A stretch of 64,000 bases of DNA from Glutamicibacter sp. PS (lineage in GTDB: Bacteria > Actinomycetota > Actinomycetes > Actinomycetales > Micrococcaceae): assembly GCA_031317595.1 (NCBI GenBank), contig JANCMB010000001.1:2483610-2547609 (forward strand), in the 5' to 3' direction. Each line of letters begins with the position of its first letter. Within the stretch, counting starts at the first letter, position 1. Positions 9,209 to 17,102 of the stretch are shown piece by piece. The translations under genes were made by a program, and so were the position numbers. The notes beneath the pieces were generated by a model. The model saw only the letters and a list, made by a program, of their open reading frames with translations. It ran no database searches and was not told the origin of the DNA.

Positions 9209-9509
9209 CGGGGCACATCGTCGTGACCCATTTCTCGAGGGTATTCCACTTCGACAGAGAATTGATCAATAGTGAGAGATGTTACAGAAATCCGCGAAAT
9301 GTTCGCCCACAATGCGCCAGGTTCGCGACCTTTGCATTAAATCTTTTCAAACTATTCACTCGCCAAGCAGGCAAAATGAATGCCATTCAATAGCAATAGC
9401 CGAGCTGTCTGAAATCCCGGATACCAGCTCGTAGAGACCCTAGGTTAACCCGCCCGCGTACCCAACAATGGATGGTAGGAACCGAACTGACCCAACCAAA
9501 AGGATTGCC
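9209..9509. other. Divergent intergenic region (decarboxylase / hutH promoters)
   Basis: 301 non-coding bases, clearly more AT-rich than the flanks, hold both promoters. Besides the hut-type site at 9408-9421 there is a perfect inverted repeat TGAATG-C-CATTCA at 9377-9389. I see no clear sigma-70 boxes and no small ORF that looks coding. Confidence 0.6.
9408..9421 (+). promoter_or_regulatory. Putative hut operator upstream of hutH
   Basis: TCTGAAATCCCGGA lies 88 bases before the hutH ATG. It shares GAAATCCCGGAT exactly with the hutG site and the TCTGAAAT half with the hutU site. Confidence 0.6.
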
Positions 9510-11054
9510 ATGACTACTACCACCACCGGCGTGACCTTGAATGTCACCGGCGTCACCGCCGAAGACGTCATCAACGTGGCCCGCCACGACGCGCAAATCA
9601 CCATCGCCCCGGCTGTTATCGAACAGCTCGCAGAGGTCCGCGCCCACATCGATGCCCTCGCCGCTCAGGAAACCCCGGTCTACGGCGTGTCCACCGGATT
9701 CGGCGCACTGGCCACCCGCCACATCCCGCACGAGGATCGGGCCAAACTGCAGCGCTCGTTGATCCGCTCTCACGCCGCGGGTATGGGCACTCCGGTGGAG
9801 CGCGAAGTTGTTCGCGCCCTGATGTTCCTGCGCGCCAAGACTCTGGCCTCGGGCCGCGCCGGTGTGCGCCCCGTCGTATTGCAGACCATGGTCGACCTGC
9901 TCAATGCCGGGATCACCCCGCTGGTCCGCGAGTACGGTTCGCTGGGCTGCTCCGGTGACTTAGCCCCGCTCTCCCACTGCGCCCTCGTGCTCATGGGCGA
10001 AGGCGAAGCCGTAGACAAGGACGGCGTACAGCGCCCGGTTCCCGAACTGCTCGCCGAAGCCGGCATCACCCCGGTGGAGCTGCGCGAAAAGGAAGGCCTC
10101 GCACTGGTCAACGGCACCGACGGCATGCTGGGCATGCTGGTCATGGCCCTTGCGGACCTGAACGAGCTGGCAGATCTGGCCGATGTTACCGGCGCCATGA
10201 GCGTCGAATCGCAGTTCGGCACCGATCAGGTGTTCCGCGCCGAGCTCCACGAACCGCTGCGCCCGCACCCGGGCCAGAAGACCAGCGCCGCGAACATGTT
10301 CAAGGCCCTGGCCGGATCCGAAATCGTCGCCTCGCACCGTGAGGGCGACGGCCGCGTACAGGACGCCTACTCGCTGCGCTGCTCCCCACAGGTCACCGGC
10401 GCGGTCCGCGACACCATCGCCCACGCCACCACCGTGGCTACGCGCGAACTGGCTGCCGCTATCGATAACCCCGTGGTGTTGCCAAGCGGCGAAGTTACCT
10501 CCAACGGCAACTTCCACGGCGCCCCAGTGGCCTACGTGCTGGACTTCTTGGCCATCGCCGTTGCCGACCTCGGCTCGTTGGCCGAGCGCCGCACCGACCG
10601 TGCGCTAGACCCTGCCCGCAACCGCGATCTGAATGCCTTCTTGGCCGATGATCCGGGCGTGGACTCGGGCATGATGATTGCTCAGTACACCCAGGCCGGC
10701 CTGGTGGCCGAAAACAAGCGTCTGGCCGTCCCGGCCAGCGCCGATTCGATCCCGTCTTCGGCCATGCAGGAAGACCACGTGTCGTTGGGCTGGCATGCCG
10801 CCCGCAAGCTGCGCACCGCCGTGGCGAACCTGCGTCGCATTCTGGCCATTGAGCTGGTGGTATCGGGCCGCGCCCTGGATCTGCGCGCTCCGTTGAAGCC
10901 AAGCCCGGTCACCGGCGCCGCCCTCGAGGTGCTGCGCGGCAAGGTTGCCGGCCCGGGCCCGGACCGCTTCCTCTCGGCCGACCTGGAAGCTGCCTACGAG
11001 CTGATCGCTTCCGGCGAGGTTAGCCGCGCCATCAAGGACGCCGCCGCTAAGTAG
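9510..11054 (+). CDS. hutH: Histidine ammonia-lyase
   Basis: First step of histidine degradation: non-oxidative deamination to trans-urocanate. The protein is 514 residues, normal for HutH. It carries YGVSTGFG (residues 58-65) with the catalytic tyrosine loop, and GSLGCSGDLAPLSH, in which residues 147-149 form the MIO cofactor. The tripeptide is Cys-Ser-Gly rather than the textbook Ala-Ser-Gly; the essential serine is kept. The ATG at 9510 follows AAAAGG and gives the expected N-terminus; the frame is open from 9468 but has no Shine-Dalgarno there. Monocistronic, with a hut-type operator upstream and a strong terminator downstream. Confidence 0.97.
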   Translation: MTTTTTGVTLNVTGVTAEDVINVARHDAQITIAPAVIEQLAEVRAHIDALAAQETPVYGVSTGFGALATRHIPHEDRAKLQRSLIRSHAAGMGTPVEREVVRALMFLRAKTLASGRAGVRPVVLQTMVDLLNAGITPLVREYGSLGCSGDLAPLSHCALVLMGEGEAVDKDGVQRPVPELLAEAGITPVELREKEGLALVNGTDGMLGMLVMALADLNELADLADVTGAMSVESQFGTDQVFRAELHEPLRPHPGQKTSAANMFKALAGSEIVASHREGDGRVQDAYSLRCSPQVTGAVRDTIAHATTVATRELAAAIDNPVVLPSGEVTSNGNFHGAPVAYVLDFLAIAVADLGSLAERRTDRALDPARNRDLNAFLADDPGVDSGMMIAQYTQAGLVAENKRLAVPASADSIPSSAMQEDHVSLGWHAARKLRTAVANLRRILAIELVVSGRALDLRAPLKPSPVTGAALEVLRGKVAGPGPDRFLSADLEAAYELIASGEVSRAIKDAAAK

Positions 11055-11071
11055 TTCTGCGTTTCTGGCAT

Positions 11072-11110
11072 AACCGCCGTAGCCCGGTAAACTCGGGCTG
11101 CGGCGGTTTT
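11072..11110 (+). terminator. Rho-independent terminator after hutH
   Basis: AACCGCCGTAGCCCG pairs with CGGGCTGCGGCGGTT (one mismatch) around a seven-base loop and ends in TTTT. Confidence 0.85.
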
Positions 11111-11231
11111 GCTTGTCCGCTGTCACTGCGGGCGCTTTGTTATCGTCGTCTCTACACGCCCACCGCGCCTAGCGACCGGCGTACACTGGATGAGCGTAAG
11201 ACCCCGTAGACACCCTCAGGACGGTCACCCC

Positions 11232-11654
11232 ATGCAGCGGACCATGTTCAAGTCCAAGATCCACCGTGCCACGGTCACCCAAGCCGATCTGCACTACGTT
11301 GGCTCTGTCACCGTTGACTCCACCCTGCTCGAAGCAGCTGACATCCTGCCCGGCGAGTTGGTCTCGATTGTTGACGTCACCAATGGCGCCCGCCTTGAAA
11401 CCTACACAATTGCCGGCGAGCCCGGCAGCGGCGTAATTGGCATTAATGGAGCCGCCGCCCATCTGGTGCATCCCGGCGACATCGTGATTCTCATGAGCTA
11501 CGCCCAGATGGAGGACGCCGAGGCCCGGACCTTCACCCCCTCCGTCGTCCACGTCAATGAAGACAATGCCATCATCCACTTAGGCGATGACCCTGCGGTG
11601 GCCGTCTCCGATTCGGTAATGACCCCACCTTTTGCTCAGGTCACTGGACACTAA
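11232..11654 (+). CDS. panD: Aspartate 1-decarboxylase precursor
   Basis: Makes beta-alanine from aspartate for pantothenate and CoA. The pyruvoyl-dependent proenzyme cleaves itself between Gly24 and Ser25; with the ATG at 11232 the motif HYVGSVTVD places Ser25 exactly at the family position. 140 residues, normal length. The conserved block [20 protein letters not shown] is present. An upstream in-frame extension is open but would misplace the cleavage serine. A possible -10 TACACT lies about 45 bases upstream. Monocistronic, with its own terminator; no panB or panC is nearby. Confidence 0.95.
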   Translation: MQRTMFKSKIHRATVTQADLHYVGSVTVDSTLLEAADILPGELVSIVDVTNGARLETYTIAGEPGSGVIGINGAAAHLVHPGDIVILMSYAQMEDAEARTFTPSVVHVNEDNAIIHLGDDPAVAVSDSVMTPPFAQVTGH

Positions 11655-11670
11655 TTCAATAGACTCGGCG

Positions 11671-11708
11671 CGGCCGCGTACTTCCCTTCGGAGGTACGCG
11701 GCCGTTTC
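11671..11708 (+). terminator. Terminator hairpin after panD
   Basis: CGGCCGCGTACTTCC and GGAGGTACGCGGCCG form a 15-bp stem with one wobble and a CTTC loop, followed by TTTCGTT. Confidence 0.8.
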
Positions 11709-11736
11709 GTTAAGCCGACCCGTGATCCAGACTTGC

Positions 11737-11758
11737 TAATGCGAATGATTCTCATTTA
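11737..11758 (+). promoter_or_regulatory. Zur-type box overlapping a leaderless promoter
   Basis: AATGCGAATGATTCTCATT (11738-11756) is a near-palindrome with the AATGA-AAT-ATT-TCATT layout of actinobacterial Zur boxes. It lies immediately upstream of TAGAGT (11757-11762), a TANNNT -10 placed seven bases before the ATG at 11770, so bound Zur would cover the promoter. The downstream genes (CobW-like protein, cysteine-free L36) are classic Zur targets. Fur and Zur boxes look alike; the gene content favours Zur. Confidence 0.7.
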
Positions 11759-11769
11759 GAGTTCTTTCG

Positions 11770-12837
11770 ATGGAACTTCTAGTGATTTCAGCTCTCGAAC
11801 AACAGGCGCGTTCTGCAGCGCTGACCCATGCGCAAGCCATCTATCCCGATGCGACCGTCGCGACCTACGATGCGCTCGAGGGGCCTCGTTTGCTGCGCCA
11901 GATTCAACGCCCGGGCGGAGCAGGCGAACGTGCCGAAAGTACCTTCGAGCACTGGTGTCAGGGCTGCGCCTTTCGCTATGACATCCTGCCCACGCTCTTA
12001 CGCCTACGCACCGAGGGGACACGCTTTATTCTTGTGCTCCCCACCGGATGGTCCCTAGCGACCGTGGAGCACTATGTCGGCTCCGAATTGCGAGCCAAGG
12101 ATATTCGCGTGCGGTCGGCCATTCTCGGCCTCGATCCCGCCTCTTTTGAGGATCGTCTCTGGGACACCCGACTGCTATCCGAGGCGGGCTTTGGGGTCGA
12201 CGACAGCGACCCGTCACGCCCCGGAGAATTCCTCGTAGAGGATGCCGCTTGGGCCGATACGCTCGTACTCGCCCACGGCTTGGACAGCGCCTTGCTCGAA
12301 CACGACCCTGCTGAGCACCACGAGTGGATGACCGGGCGCCATCTCGTGGACTTGCTCGCGCCCCATGCCGTCCGCGTGCAGGTAGGCCACGATCTCACGT
12401 TGGGAAACTTTGACCTGCCCTCCGCCCTGAAACGCACTCGGCCCGGCCACCTACCGGCACTTAACGCGCACGCCACGATTCCGGGAGCCGGCGGACATCG
12501 TTGCCTGCGGCTCCAGGCCGAGCGCCCGTTACACCCTGAGCGCTTCCGCGAGGCCTTGCCGCAGCTGGCTTCCTCGTGCGCTTGGATTCGTGGAACACTC
12601 TGGATGGGAAATTCGCCCGGTTCACGCATCGCCCTTGGTGGAGTTGGCCCGCGCGTCTGGATGCAATCCACGGGTAGCTGGGGTGCCGAGACGGCATGCA
12701 CGCAGCTCGTGTTAACCAGTGACGAACATGAGGCCGAGGAAGTCAGTGCACTCTTGCGGCGCTGCGAACTCAACGATGCCGAACTAGCCGATTTATCAAC
12801 CGGTTTAACGCCACACACAATGGAGGAAAACTCATGA
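11770..12837 (+). CDS. CobW/COG0523-like protein lacking the GTPase P-loop
   Basis: 355 residues. The C-terminal third resembles the CobW C-terminal domain ([18 protein letters not shown], then the GPRVWMQ stretch), and C63-x-x-C66 in [11 protein letters not shown] sits where COG0523 GTPases carry their CxCC metal motif. The N-terminus, [15 protein letters not shown], has no GxxGxGKT Walker A, so it should not bind GTP in the usual way. Such degenerate forms occur in actinobacterial zinc-starvation clusters. ATG 11770 has no Shine-Dalgarno but fits a leaderless transcript from TAGAGT. The stop overlaps rpmJ (ATGA). Predicted role: metal handling under zinc limitation; mechanism unknown. Confidence 0.7.
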   Translation: MELLVISALEQQARSAALTHAQAIYPDATVATYDALEGPRLLRQIQRPGGAGERAESTFEHWCQGCAFRYDILPTLLRLRTEGTRFILVLPTGWSLATVEHYVGSELRAKDIRVRSAILGLDPASFEDRLWDTRLLSEAGFGVDDSDPSRPGEFLVEDAAWADTLVLAHGLDSALLEHDPAEHHEWMTGRHLVDLLAPHAVRVQVGHDLTLGNFDLPSALKRTRPGHLPALNAHATIPGAGGHRCLRLQAERPLHPERFREALPQLASSCAWIRGTLWMGNSPGSRIALGGVGPRVWMQSTGSWGAETACTQLVLTSDEHEAEEVSALLRRCELNDAELADLSTGLTPHTMEENS

Positions 12838-12956
12838 AAGTTCGCAAGTCGATCCGCTCACTGAAGAATCAGCCCGGCGCTCAGGTGGTGCGCCGCCGCG
12901 GCAAGATCTATGTCATCAACAAACAGAATCCGCGGATGAAGGGCCGACAAGGGTAG
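12834..12956 (+). CDS. rpmJ: 50S ribosomal protein L36, zinc-independent form
   Basis: A 40-residue protein, [15 protein letters not shown] at the start and [12 protein letters not shown] at the end, which is the L36 fold without the cysteine/histidine zinc ligands (the C-minus paralogue). In actinobacteria and other bacteria such paralogues replace the zinc form during zinc starvation and are repressed by Zur. It overlaps the CobW-like gene by four bases, so both come from the Zur-type promoter upstream. GGAGG precedes the ATG by about nine bases. Confidence 0.93.
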   Translation: MKVRKSIRSLKNQPGAQVVRRRGKIYVINKQNPRMKGRQG

Positions 12957-12998
12957 TCCTCTCGGTCTTCCGCCGACATACTCGAGCACATTCTGTGA

Positions 12999-13031
12999 GC
13001 CGCGCTGAGCTTCTTCGAAGCTTAGCGCGGC
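12999..13031 (+). terminator. Terminator hairpin after rpmJ
   Basis: GCCGCGCTGAGCTTC and GAAGCTTAGCGCGGC make a perfect 15-bp stem with a three-base loop. Confidence 0.8.
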
Positions 13032-13037
13032 ACTGTA

Positions 13038-13289
13038 TTACAGCCCCTGCGCACTGAGTTGTTGGCCGATCGCCTGTGCACCGCGAATGAATCCCGCGGG
13101 GTCGGTTCCAGAGTAATTCATCCACAGGTAACACCCAGCCAGCTCCGCAGGGAACCACTCGTCGCCTCCAGCAACGGCCACTTGTTGAGTCAGGCGATCG
13201 ACACCTAGGTCAGCAGGGGTTGCGAGACATATGCAAACACGGCCGCGATCAATTGGTCTCGCCGGTGCTACACGTCGGCCCGCAACCCT
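13038..13289 (-). pseudogene. Possible gene remnant directly after the methyltransferase stop
   Basis: On the minus strand the frame of the methyltransferase continues after its TAA for 83 codons to the next TAA at 13038-13040. The later part looks like real protein (for example DEWFPAELAGCYLWMNYSG and GFIRGAQAIGQQL), not random frame. There is no ATG and no Shine-Dalgarno. The only in-frame alternative start I see is a GTG that would give about 50 residues. It may be the 3' end of a lost gene or a short unrecognised gene. I do not recognise the family. The rest of the 12957-13289 gap holds the rpmJ terminator. Confidence 0.3.
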
Positions 13290-13928
13290 TTAAAGCGCGT
13301 TGTTCACCCGGGCCGGGTCACCAAACTCTACCTTCTGCGCGATCAGTGCCGCGTGGGCTCGCACCCCCGGATCTTGACGTGTCTCGCTGCGCACCACGCG
13401 AAATCCGGCGCGCTCCAATCTCACGGTAAGATCTGTGACCCGGTGGTAGTAGGCCAAGGTGACGGCATGGTCGAAAGGCTCGCCTTCCGGCCCATCGAAA
13501 AACCCCATCAAAAGTGAGCCGCCAGGGCTCAAACAACGATTAAGCTCCCTGAGCATTTGATCCAGAGTGGCCGAGTCTGCGTGGATGAGGGAGTACCAGG
13601 CCAATGCGGCCCCAAACGACGCGTCAGGGAACGATAGCTGGCGCAGATCTGCCAGTTCGAGGACTAGCTCAGGGTGTCGCTGCCGCGCGGAAGTAATAAA
13701 GCGTTCACTGACATCCACTCCCAGAGTGTGGTGCCCCTGCGCGGCAAGCCATGCCGACCAGTGCCCTGGGCCGCAACCGGCATCGAGGATCCGCCCGTGG
13801 CATTCCGCCGCCCAGGAACTAATCAGCCGGCGATCCTCGACGGCTAGTCGTGCGACATCCCCGAAGAGTTCGGTGTAGCGTTCCGCGATGGCGCAGTAGG
13901 CCGTGGGGTGTTGTTCACTGCTCACCAT
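13290..13928 (-). CDS. Class I SAM-dependent methyltransferase
   Basis: 212 residues with the Rossmann methyltransferase order: motif I ILDAGCGPGHWSAWLAAQG, the acidic loop GVDVSERFITSAR, motif II-like ELADLRQLSFPDASF, and post-motif SLLMGFFDGPEG. The substrate is not predictable; the closest type is the generic Methyltransf_11/25 group. I chose the ATG at 13928 (MVSSEQH), which overlaps the end of the MpaB-like gene by 14 bases; the frame is open further upstream but inside that gene. Third gene of a GntR-MpaB-methyltransferase operon. Confidence 0.85.
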   Translation of the reverse strand: MVSSEQHPTAYCAIAERYTELFGDVARLAVEDRRLISSWAAECHGRILDAGCGPGHWSAWLAAQGHHTLGVDVSERFITSARQRHPELVLELADLRQLSFPDASFGAALAWYSLIHADSATLDQMLRELNRCLSPGGSLLMGFFDGPEGEPFDHAVTLAYYHRVTDLTVRLERAGFRVVRSETRQDPGVRAHAALIAQKVEFGDPARVNNAL

Positions 13929-14727
13929 TGTCCTTCCTATATGTTCGGTGCAAGTACCGCAATGACAGAAAGAGTGGGATCCGCCGGATCCTGCGCGGTA
14001 GCCATCTGGTGGCCCAGCGTGCGCCTGCAAGGCAGGCGCTCGCCCGTCGCTGGGTCGCCCGCGTACTGCGCAACCCGAAGCCAAGGGTTAACGCCGGCGG
14101 AAGAGTTTCGATGGTCACGGCCCGCACCGTGGGCATTACGACGCGGATCCACCACGGAGCCTGCTGGGCGGCGAAGAGCTGTTGCGCAAGGTTCCGTGCT
14201 TGCTGAGATACCTGCAAGGAGTGTGTGGTGGCGCGCAGGTACTCTTCAAAGGCGCTACGGGATTCGGGCCAGTTTTGTTCGGGCATTTGCAGCGCCGAGC
14301 CCAGCCGATGGTAGAAACGATAGATGCTTTCTTCGGCGGCGGGACTCAATGGCGGCAGCACCCGCTGGGCCAGCGTGTGGGCCGAGTCGTACAGCGTGGC
14401 GGCCACCCACAATTGCAGGCGGGGGTCACGCGCCGAGTAGGCCGCCTGCCTACCATTCCGTGAGCCGCGAACCGGCCGATGCTCGGCATTTACCCGCTCA
14501 ATTACCCAAGCGCGCTGTTCGGCGGTACCGGCCAAGACCGCGTAAACATAGCACAGGGTGTGAATCAGCCGCCGCTCGGGGTGCTCGTTAAAGGCCGAGT
14601 GCCGGGCGATAGCTCGCGCGATGTCGGGATGGGCCAGTTGCATCAAAATGGCCCGGCCACCACCGAGTAAAATCGCCCCTTCGGCCACAAAATCCTGAAT
14701 GACCTTGTCCTCATCGTTCACGGTCAT
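13915..14727 (-). CDS. MpaB-family oxygenase (DUF2236)
   Basis: 270 residues of the MpaB/latex-clearing-protein-like family, a heme-binding oxygenase group (Lcp of rubber degraders, fungal MpaB). Conserved features visible are GGGRAILMQLAHPDIARAI near the N-terminus, with the family histidine, and the basic region beginning WWIRVVMPTVRAVT. There is no signal peptide. The ATG at 14727 (MTVNDED) lies eight bases after the GntR stop, so both are one transcript; the upstream in-frame ATG lies inside GntR. Substrate unknown. Confidence 0.8.
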   Translation of the reverse strand: MTVNDEDKVIQDFVAEGAILLGGGRAILMQLAHPDIARAIARHSAFNEHPERRLIHTLCYVYAVLAGTAEQRAWVIERVNAEHRPVRGSRNGRQAAYSARDPRLQLWVAATLYDSAHTLAQRVLPPLSPAAEESIYRFYHRLGSALQMPEQNWPESRSAFEEYLRATTHSLQVSQQARNLAQQLFAAQQAPWWIRVVMPTVRAVTIETLPPALTLGFGLRSTRATQRRASACLAGARWATRWLPRRIRRIPLFLSLRYLHRTYRKDNGEQ

Positions 14728-14735
14728 TACGCTAC

Positions 14736-15518
14736 CTAGGTTTGTTTCAGTAGCAGGTGCCCGGCCCGGGCTGGCACAACGCATTTCGCGACATAGCGAG
14801 GCACCGAGGCGAAGGCAACACTCTGGGTGAGTACCAGAATTGGATCTTCGACCTCCAGCTCTAAAAGCGGTGCGCGCGTTTCACGGGCCTGCGAGACCGA
14901 AATCTCGCATTCGCCAGGGCCAAAGTCGGAGCCCAAACGCTCCTGCAAGCGCGTCAATAAGGTGCCAGTGGGATCCGTGGCAGGCTCGTCGCTTAGTTCC
15001 CGCGCCAGCTGGCCGATCTGTTCATCGCTCACCGCCACATGCTCCTGAAGGAGAGCCACCGGCTCGCCGTCACGGAGAAACACAGTTTCAAACAGATGGG
15101 TCGGTGCGTCGATTTCCAGGCCGAGGCGCGGGGCAATAAATTCGGAGGCCGGCTGTTCGGAGACACCGGTGCGGCGCAGTTCTAGCCGTTGATTCGGCGC
15201 GGCCAGCAAGCGTTCATAGGGCTGGATTTTCTCGATACCGATGCGCGGGAGTTCATGGGACACGAACCGCCCGACCCCTCGCCGAGCCCGTACCAGACCA
15301 TCCTCTTCGAGCAGCATCAGCGCTTCGCGTACCACGGTGCGTGAAACATGAAGTAGCGTCCCCAGCTGACTTTCCGTGGGCAGTAGCGCACCGGGTGAAA
15401 GCTGACCGGCGCGGATCGCTTCGGCAATGCGTGAGTAGGCGGCCACTCTTAAGGGCACGCCAGGGCGCGATTCGACTTGGGTAGCCCACGGCCACTGCGT
15501 GATCTCCTGCATGAACAT
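14736..15518 (-). CDS. GntR-family regulator with UTRA domain (HutC type)
   Basis: 260 residues. The winged HTH is at about residues 24-95 (LLPTESQLGTLLHVSRTVVR, then ALMLLEEDGLVRARRGVGRF). A UTRA ligand domain covers about 100-255. HutC-type GntR repressors respond to small metabolites and sit next to their targets. Two arms are candidates: the divergent MFS/nucleoside hydrolase pair and its own downstream MpaB-methyltransferase genes. An inverted repeat between the divergent starts is a likely operator. Nucleoside- or base-responsive repression is inferred from context only. Confidence 0.85.
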   Translation of the reverse strand: MFMQEITQWPWATQVESRPGVPLRVAAYSRIAEAIRAGQLSPGALLPTESQLGTLLHVSRTVVREALMLLEEDGLVRARRGVGRFVSHELPRIGIEKIQPYERLLAAPNQRLELRRTGVSEQPASEFIAPRLGLEIDAPTHLFETVFLRDGEPVALLQEHVAVSDEQIGQLARELSDEPATDPTGTLLTRLQERLGSDFGPGECEISVSQARETRAPLLELEVEDPILVLTQSVAFASVPRYVAKCVVPARAGHLLLKQT

Positions 15519-15598
15519 CCACCTTTGGATTAGAAACGCTCCTGCCGCGATTCTACAGGTTCGTCACATTTACCTATTGTATTCAGTTGTCATTCATG

Positions 15599-15611
15599 GT
15601 TGTATAACAAC
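15599..15611. promoter_or_regulatory. Inverted repeat in the GntR/MFS intergenic region
   Basis: GTTGT-ATA-ACAAC is a perfect inverted repeat between the divergent GntR gene (starts 15518) and the MFS gene (starts 15660). Size and GT...AC ends suit a GntR operator; not proven. Confidence 0.5.
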
Positions 15612-15659
15612 TCGTAACCAAGGGCTGCCCATCACCTGCAAAACAAAGGAGTTTCTGTC

Positions 15660-17096
15660 GTGACTGCTCTGTCTTCTGACGCGCCACAAAGCGTCTCTGC
15701 CGCGCCCACCGGGGCACGCCGCCCCGGCCCGATCCTGCTGGTCACGGTGCTTTTGCTCGGCGTGATCTCTTTCCAGCTCAACGCCTCGATGCTGACCCCC
15801 GCCCTGCCCGCCATCGGCGCGCATTTCGGGGTGGACGCCGGCCAGGTGGCTCAGGTGCAATCCTTATTCTTTCTCGCCGGCGCCATCTCCGGACCACTGA
15901 TGGGACGCTGGAGCGACTTCATTGGTCGACGCACCGCACTGCTCATCGTCATCGGCATTATGGCCACCGGCACGGTGCTTTGCCTGCTGGCGCCAAGCCT
16001 GCCAATCCTGCTCACCGGGCGCTTTATGCAGGGCACCTCCAGCGCGATTTTTGCGCTGAGCTATATCGTGCTCCAAGAAAATCTCTCGCGGGCCGCCTTC
16101 GGCACCGCAGTGGGTGTGCTCGCCTCGATCAATGGCGGCGTCGCTGGATTCGACGGCTACCTCGGTGGCCTGATGACCGAGAAACTCGGTTTCCACTCCA
16201 TCTTCTGGGTCGTACTCGCCCTAGCCCTCGGTGCCGCCCTGGCAATTCTGCGTGTGGTTCCTGCCCGGCACGCGGCCGTAGCCACCGGGCGCATGGACTG
16301 GTGGGGCGCCGCACTGCTCTCGACCTTCTTGATTCTGCTGACCTACTTCGTGCAATCGGGCTCCGAGGCAGGCTGGGCAGCCGTGCCAACCCTGCTCCTG
16401 GGTGCGGGCACGTTGCTGAACTTCGCGGTATTCTGCCTCGTGGAAAAGCGCCGAGCCACACCTCTGGTTGCCGTGCACCACCTGCGCTCGCGTCCGGTGC
16501 TGACCGTGATTCTCTCCACCGTACTCACCTTGGCTGGCGTCTTTGCCGTCATGAACTTCACCGTGATCGTACTGAGCCAGGACAGCGAACATGGTTTCGG
16601 CCTAGACCCCTCGCTTTCCGCGCTGCTCTACCTGACCCCCGCGGCACTACTGGGCGTGCTATGCGCACCACTGGCCGGCTGGCTTACCGGAAAGATCGGC
16701 TGGCGTCTGGCGCTACGTATCGGTTCCGCCTGCTCGTTGCTTGCTCTGATCGGCGCGGCGTTCTTCGTTGAGAACCGCTGGCTGGTGCTCGCGATGATCG
16801 CATGCCTCGGGATCTTCTACAATGGATTCTTCCTGACGTCCATCAATGGACTGTCGGTGCTGCTCTCCCCCAAGGAAGCACCCGGCACGCTACCGGGAAT
16901 CAACGGAGCCTCCTTTGGCCTCGGCGCCAGCCTCGGCGTGGTGCTCGTCGCCCCGTTGGTGGCCCGTGCCTCCGAGATTGGTTACGCAACCGGACTGTGG
17001 CTCTCGGCAGGAATCGCCGCCGCCGCGCTACTGGTCAGCCTCATGGTCCCAGCGCCCACCGACGACAGCACTACCACTACTCCCGAAGGGAACTAA
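15660..17096 (+). CDS. MFS transporter (probable nucleoside/nucleobase or drug carrier)
   Basis: 478 residues, 12-14 hydrophobic segments, with the MFS loop 2-3 motif GRWSDFIGRRTALL (G-x3-D-x2-G-R-R) and a repeat in the second half (GWLTGKIGWRLALRIG). The start is GTG at 15660 with AAAGGAG eight bases upstream. It is six bases ahead of the nucleoside hydrolase gene, so the two form an operon; import of nucleosides for that enzyme is a reasonable inference. The sequence class resembles multidrug (DHA) carriers, so export cannot be excluded. Confidence 0.82.
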   Translation: MTALSSDAPQSVSAAPTGARRPGPILLVTVLLLGVISFQLNASMLTPALPAIGAHFGVDAGQVAQVQSLFFLAGAISGPLMGRWSDFIGRRTALLIVIGIMATGTVLCLLAPSLPILLTGRFMQGTSSAIFALSYIVLQENLSRAAFGTAVGVLASINGGVAGFDGYLGGLMTEKLGFHSIFWVVLALALGAALAILRVVPARHAAVATGRMDWWGAALLSTFLILLTYFVQSGSEAGWAAVPTLLLGAGTLLNFAVFCLVEKRRATPLVAVHHLRSRPVLTVILSTVLTLAGVFAVMNFTVIVLSQDSEHGFGLDPSLSALLYLTPAALLGVLCAPLAGWLTGKIGWRLALRIGSACSLLALIGAAFFVENRWLVLAMIACLGIFYNGFFLTSINGLSVLLSPKEAPGTLPGINGASFGLGASLGVVLVAPLVARASEIGYATGLWLSAGIAAAALLVSLMVPAPTDDSTTTTPEGN

Positions 17097-17102
17097 CACT
17101 CG

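Noticed and set aside
12916-13158. An 80-codon minus-strand frame starting with ATG downstream of rpmJ
   Set aside because: It overlaps the rpmJ 3' end and terminator; the other frame in this stretch (13038-13289) is the protein-like one.
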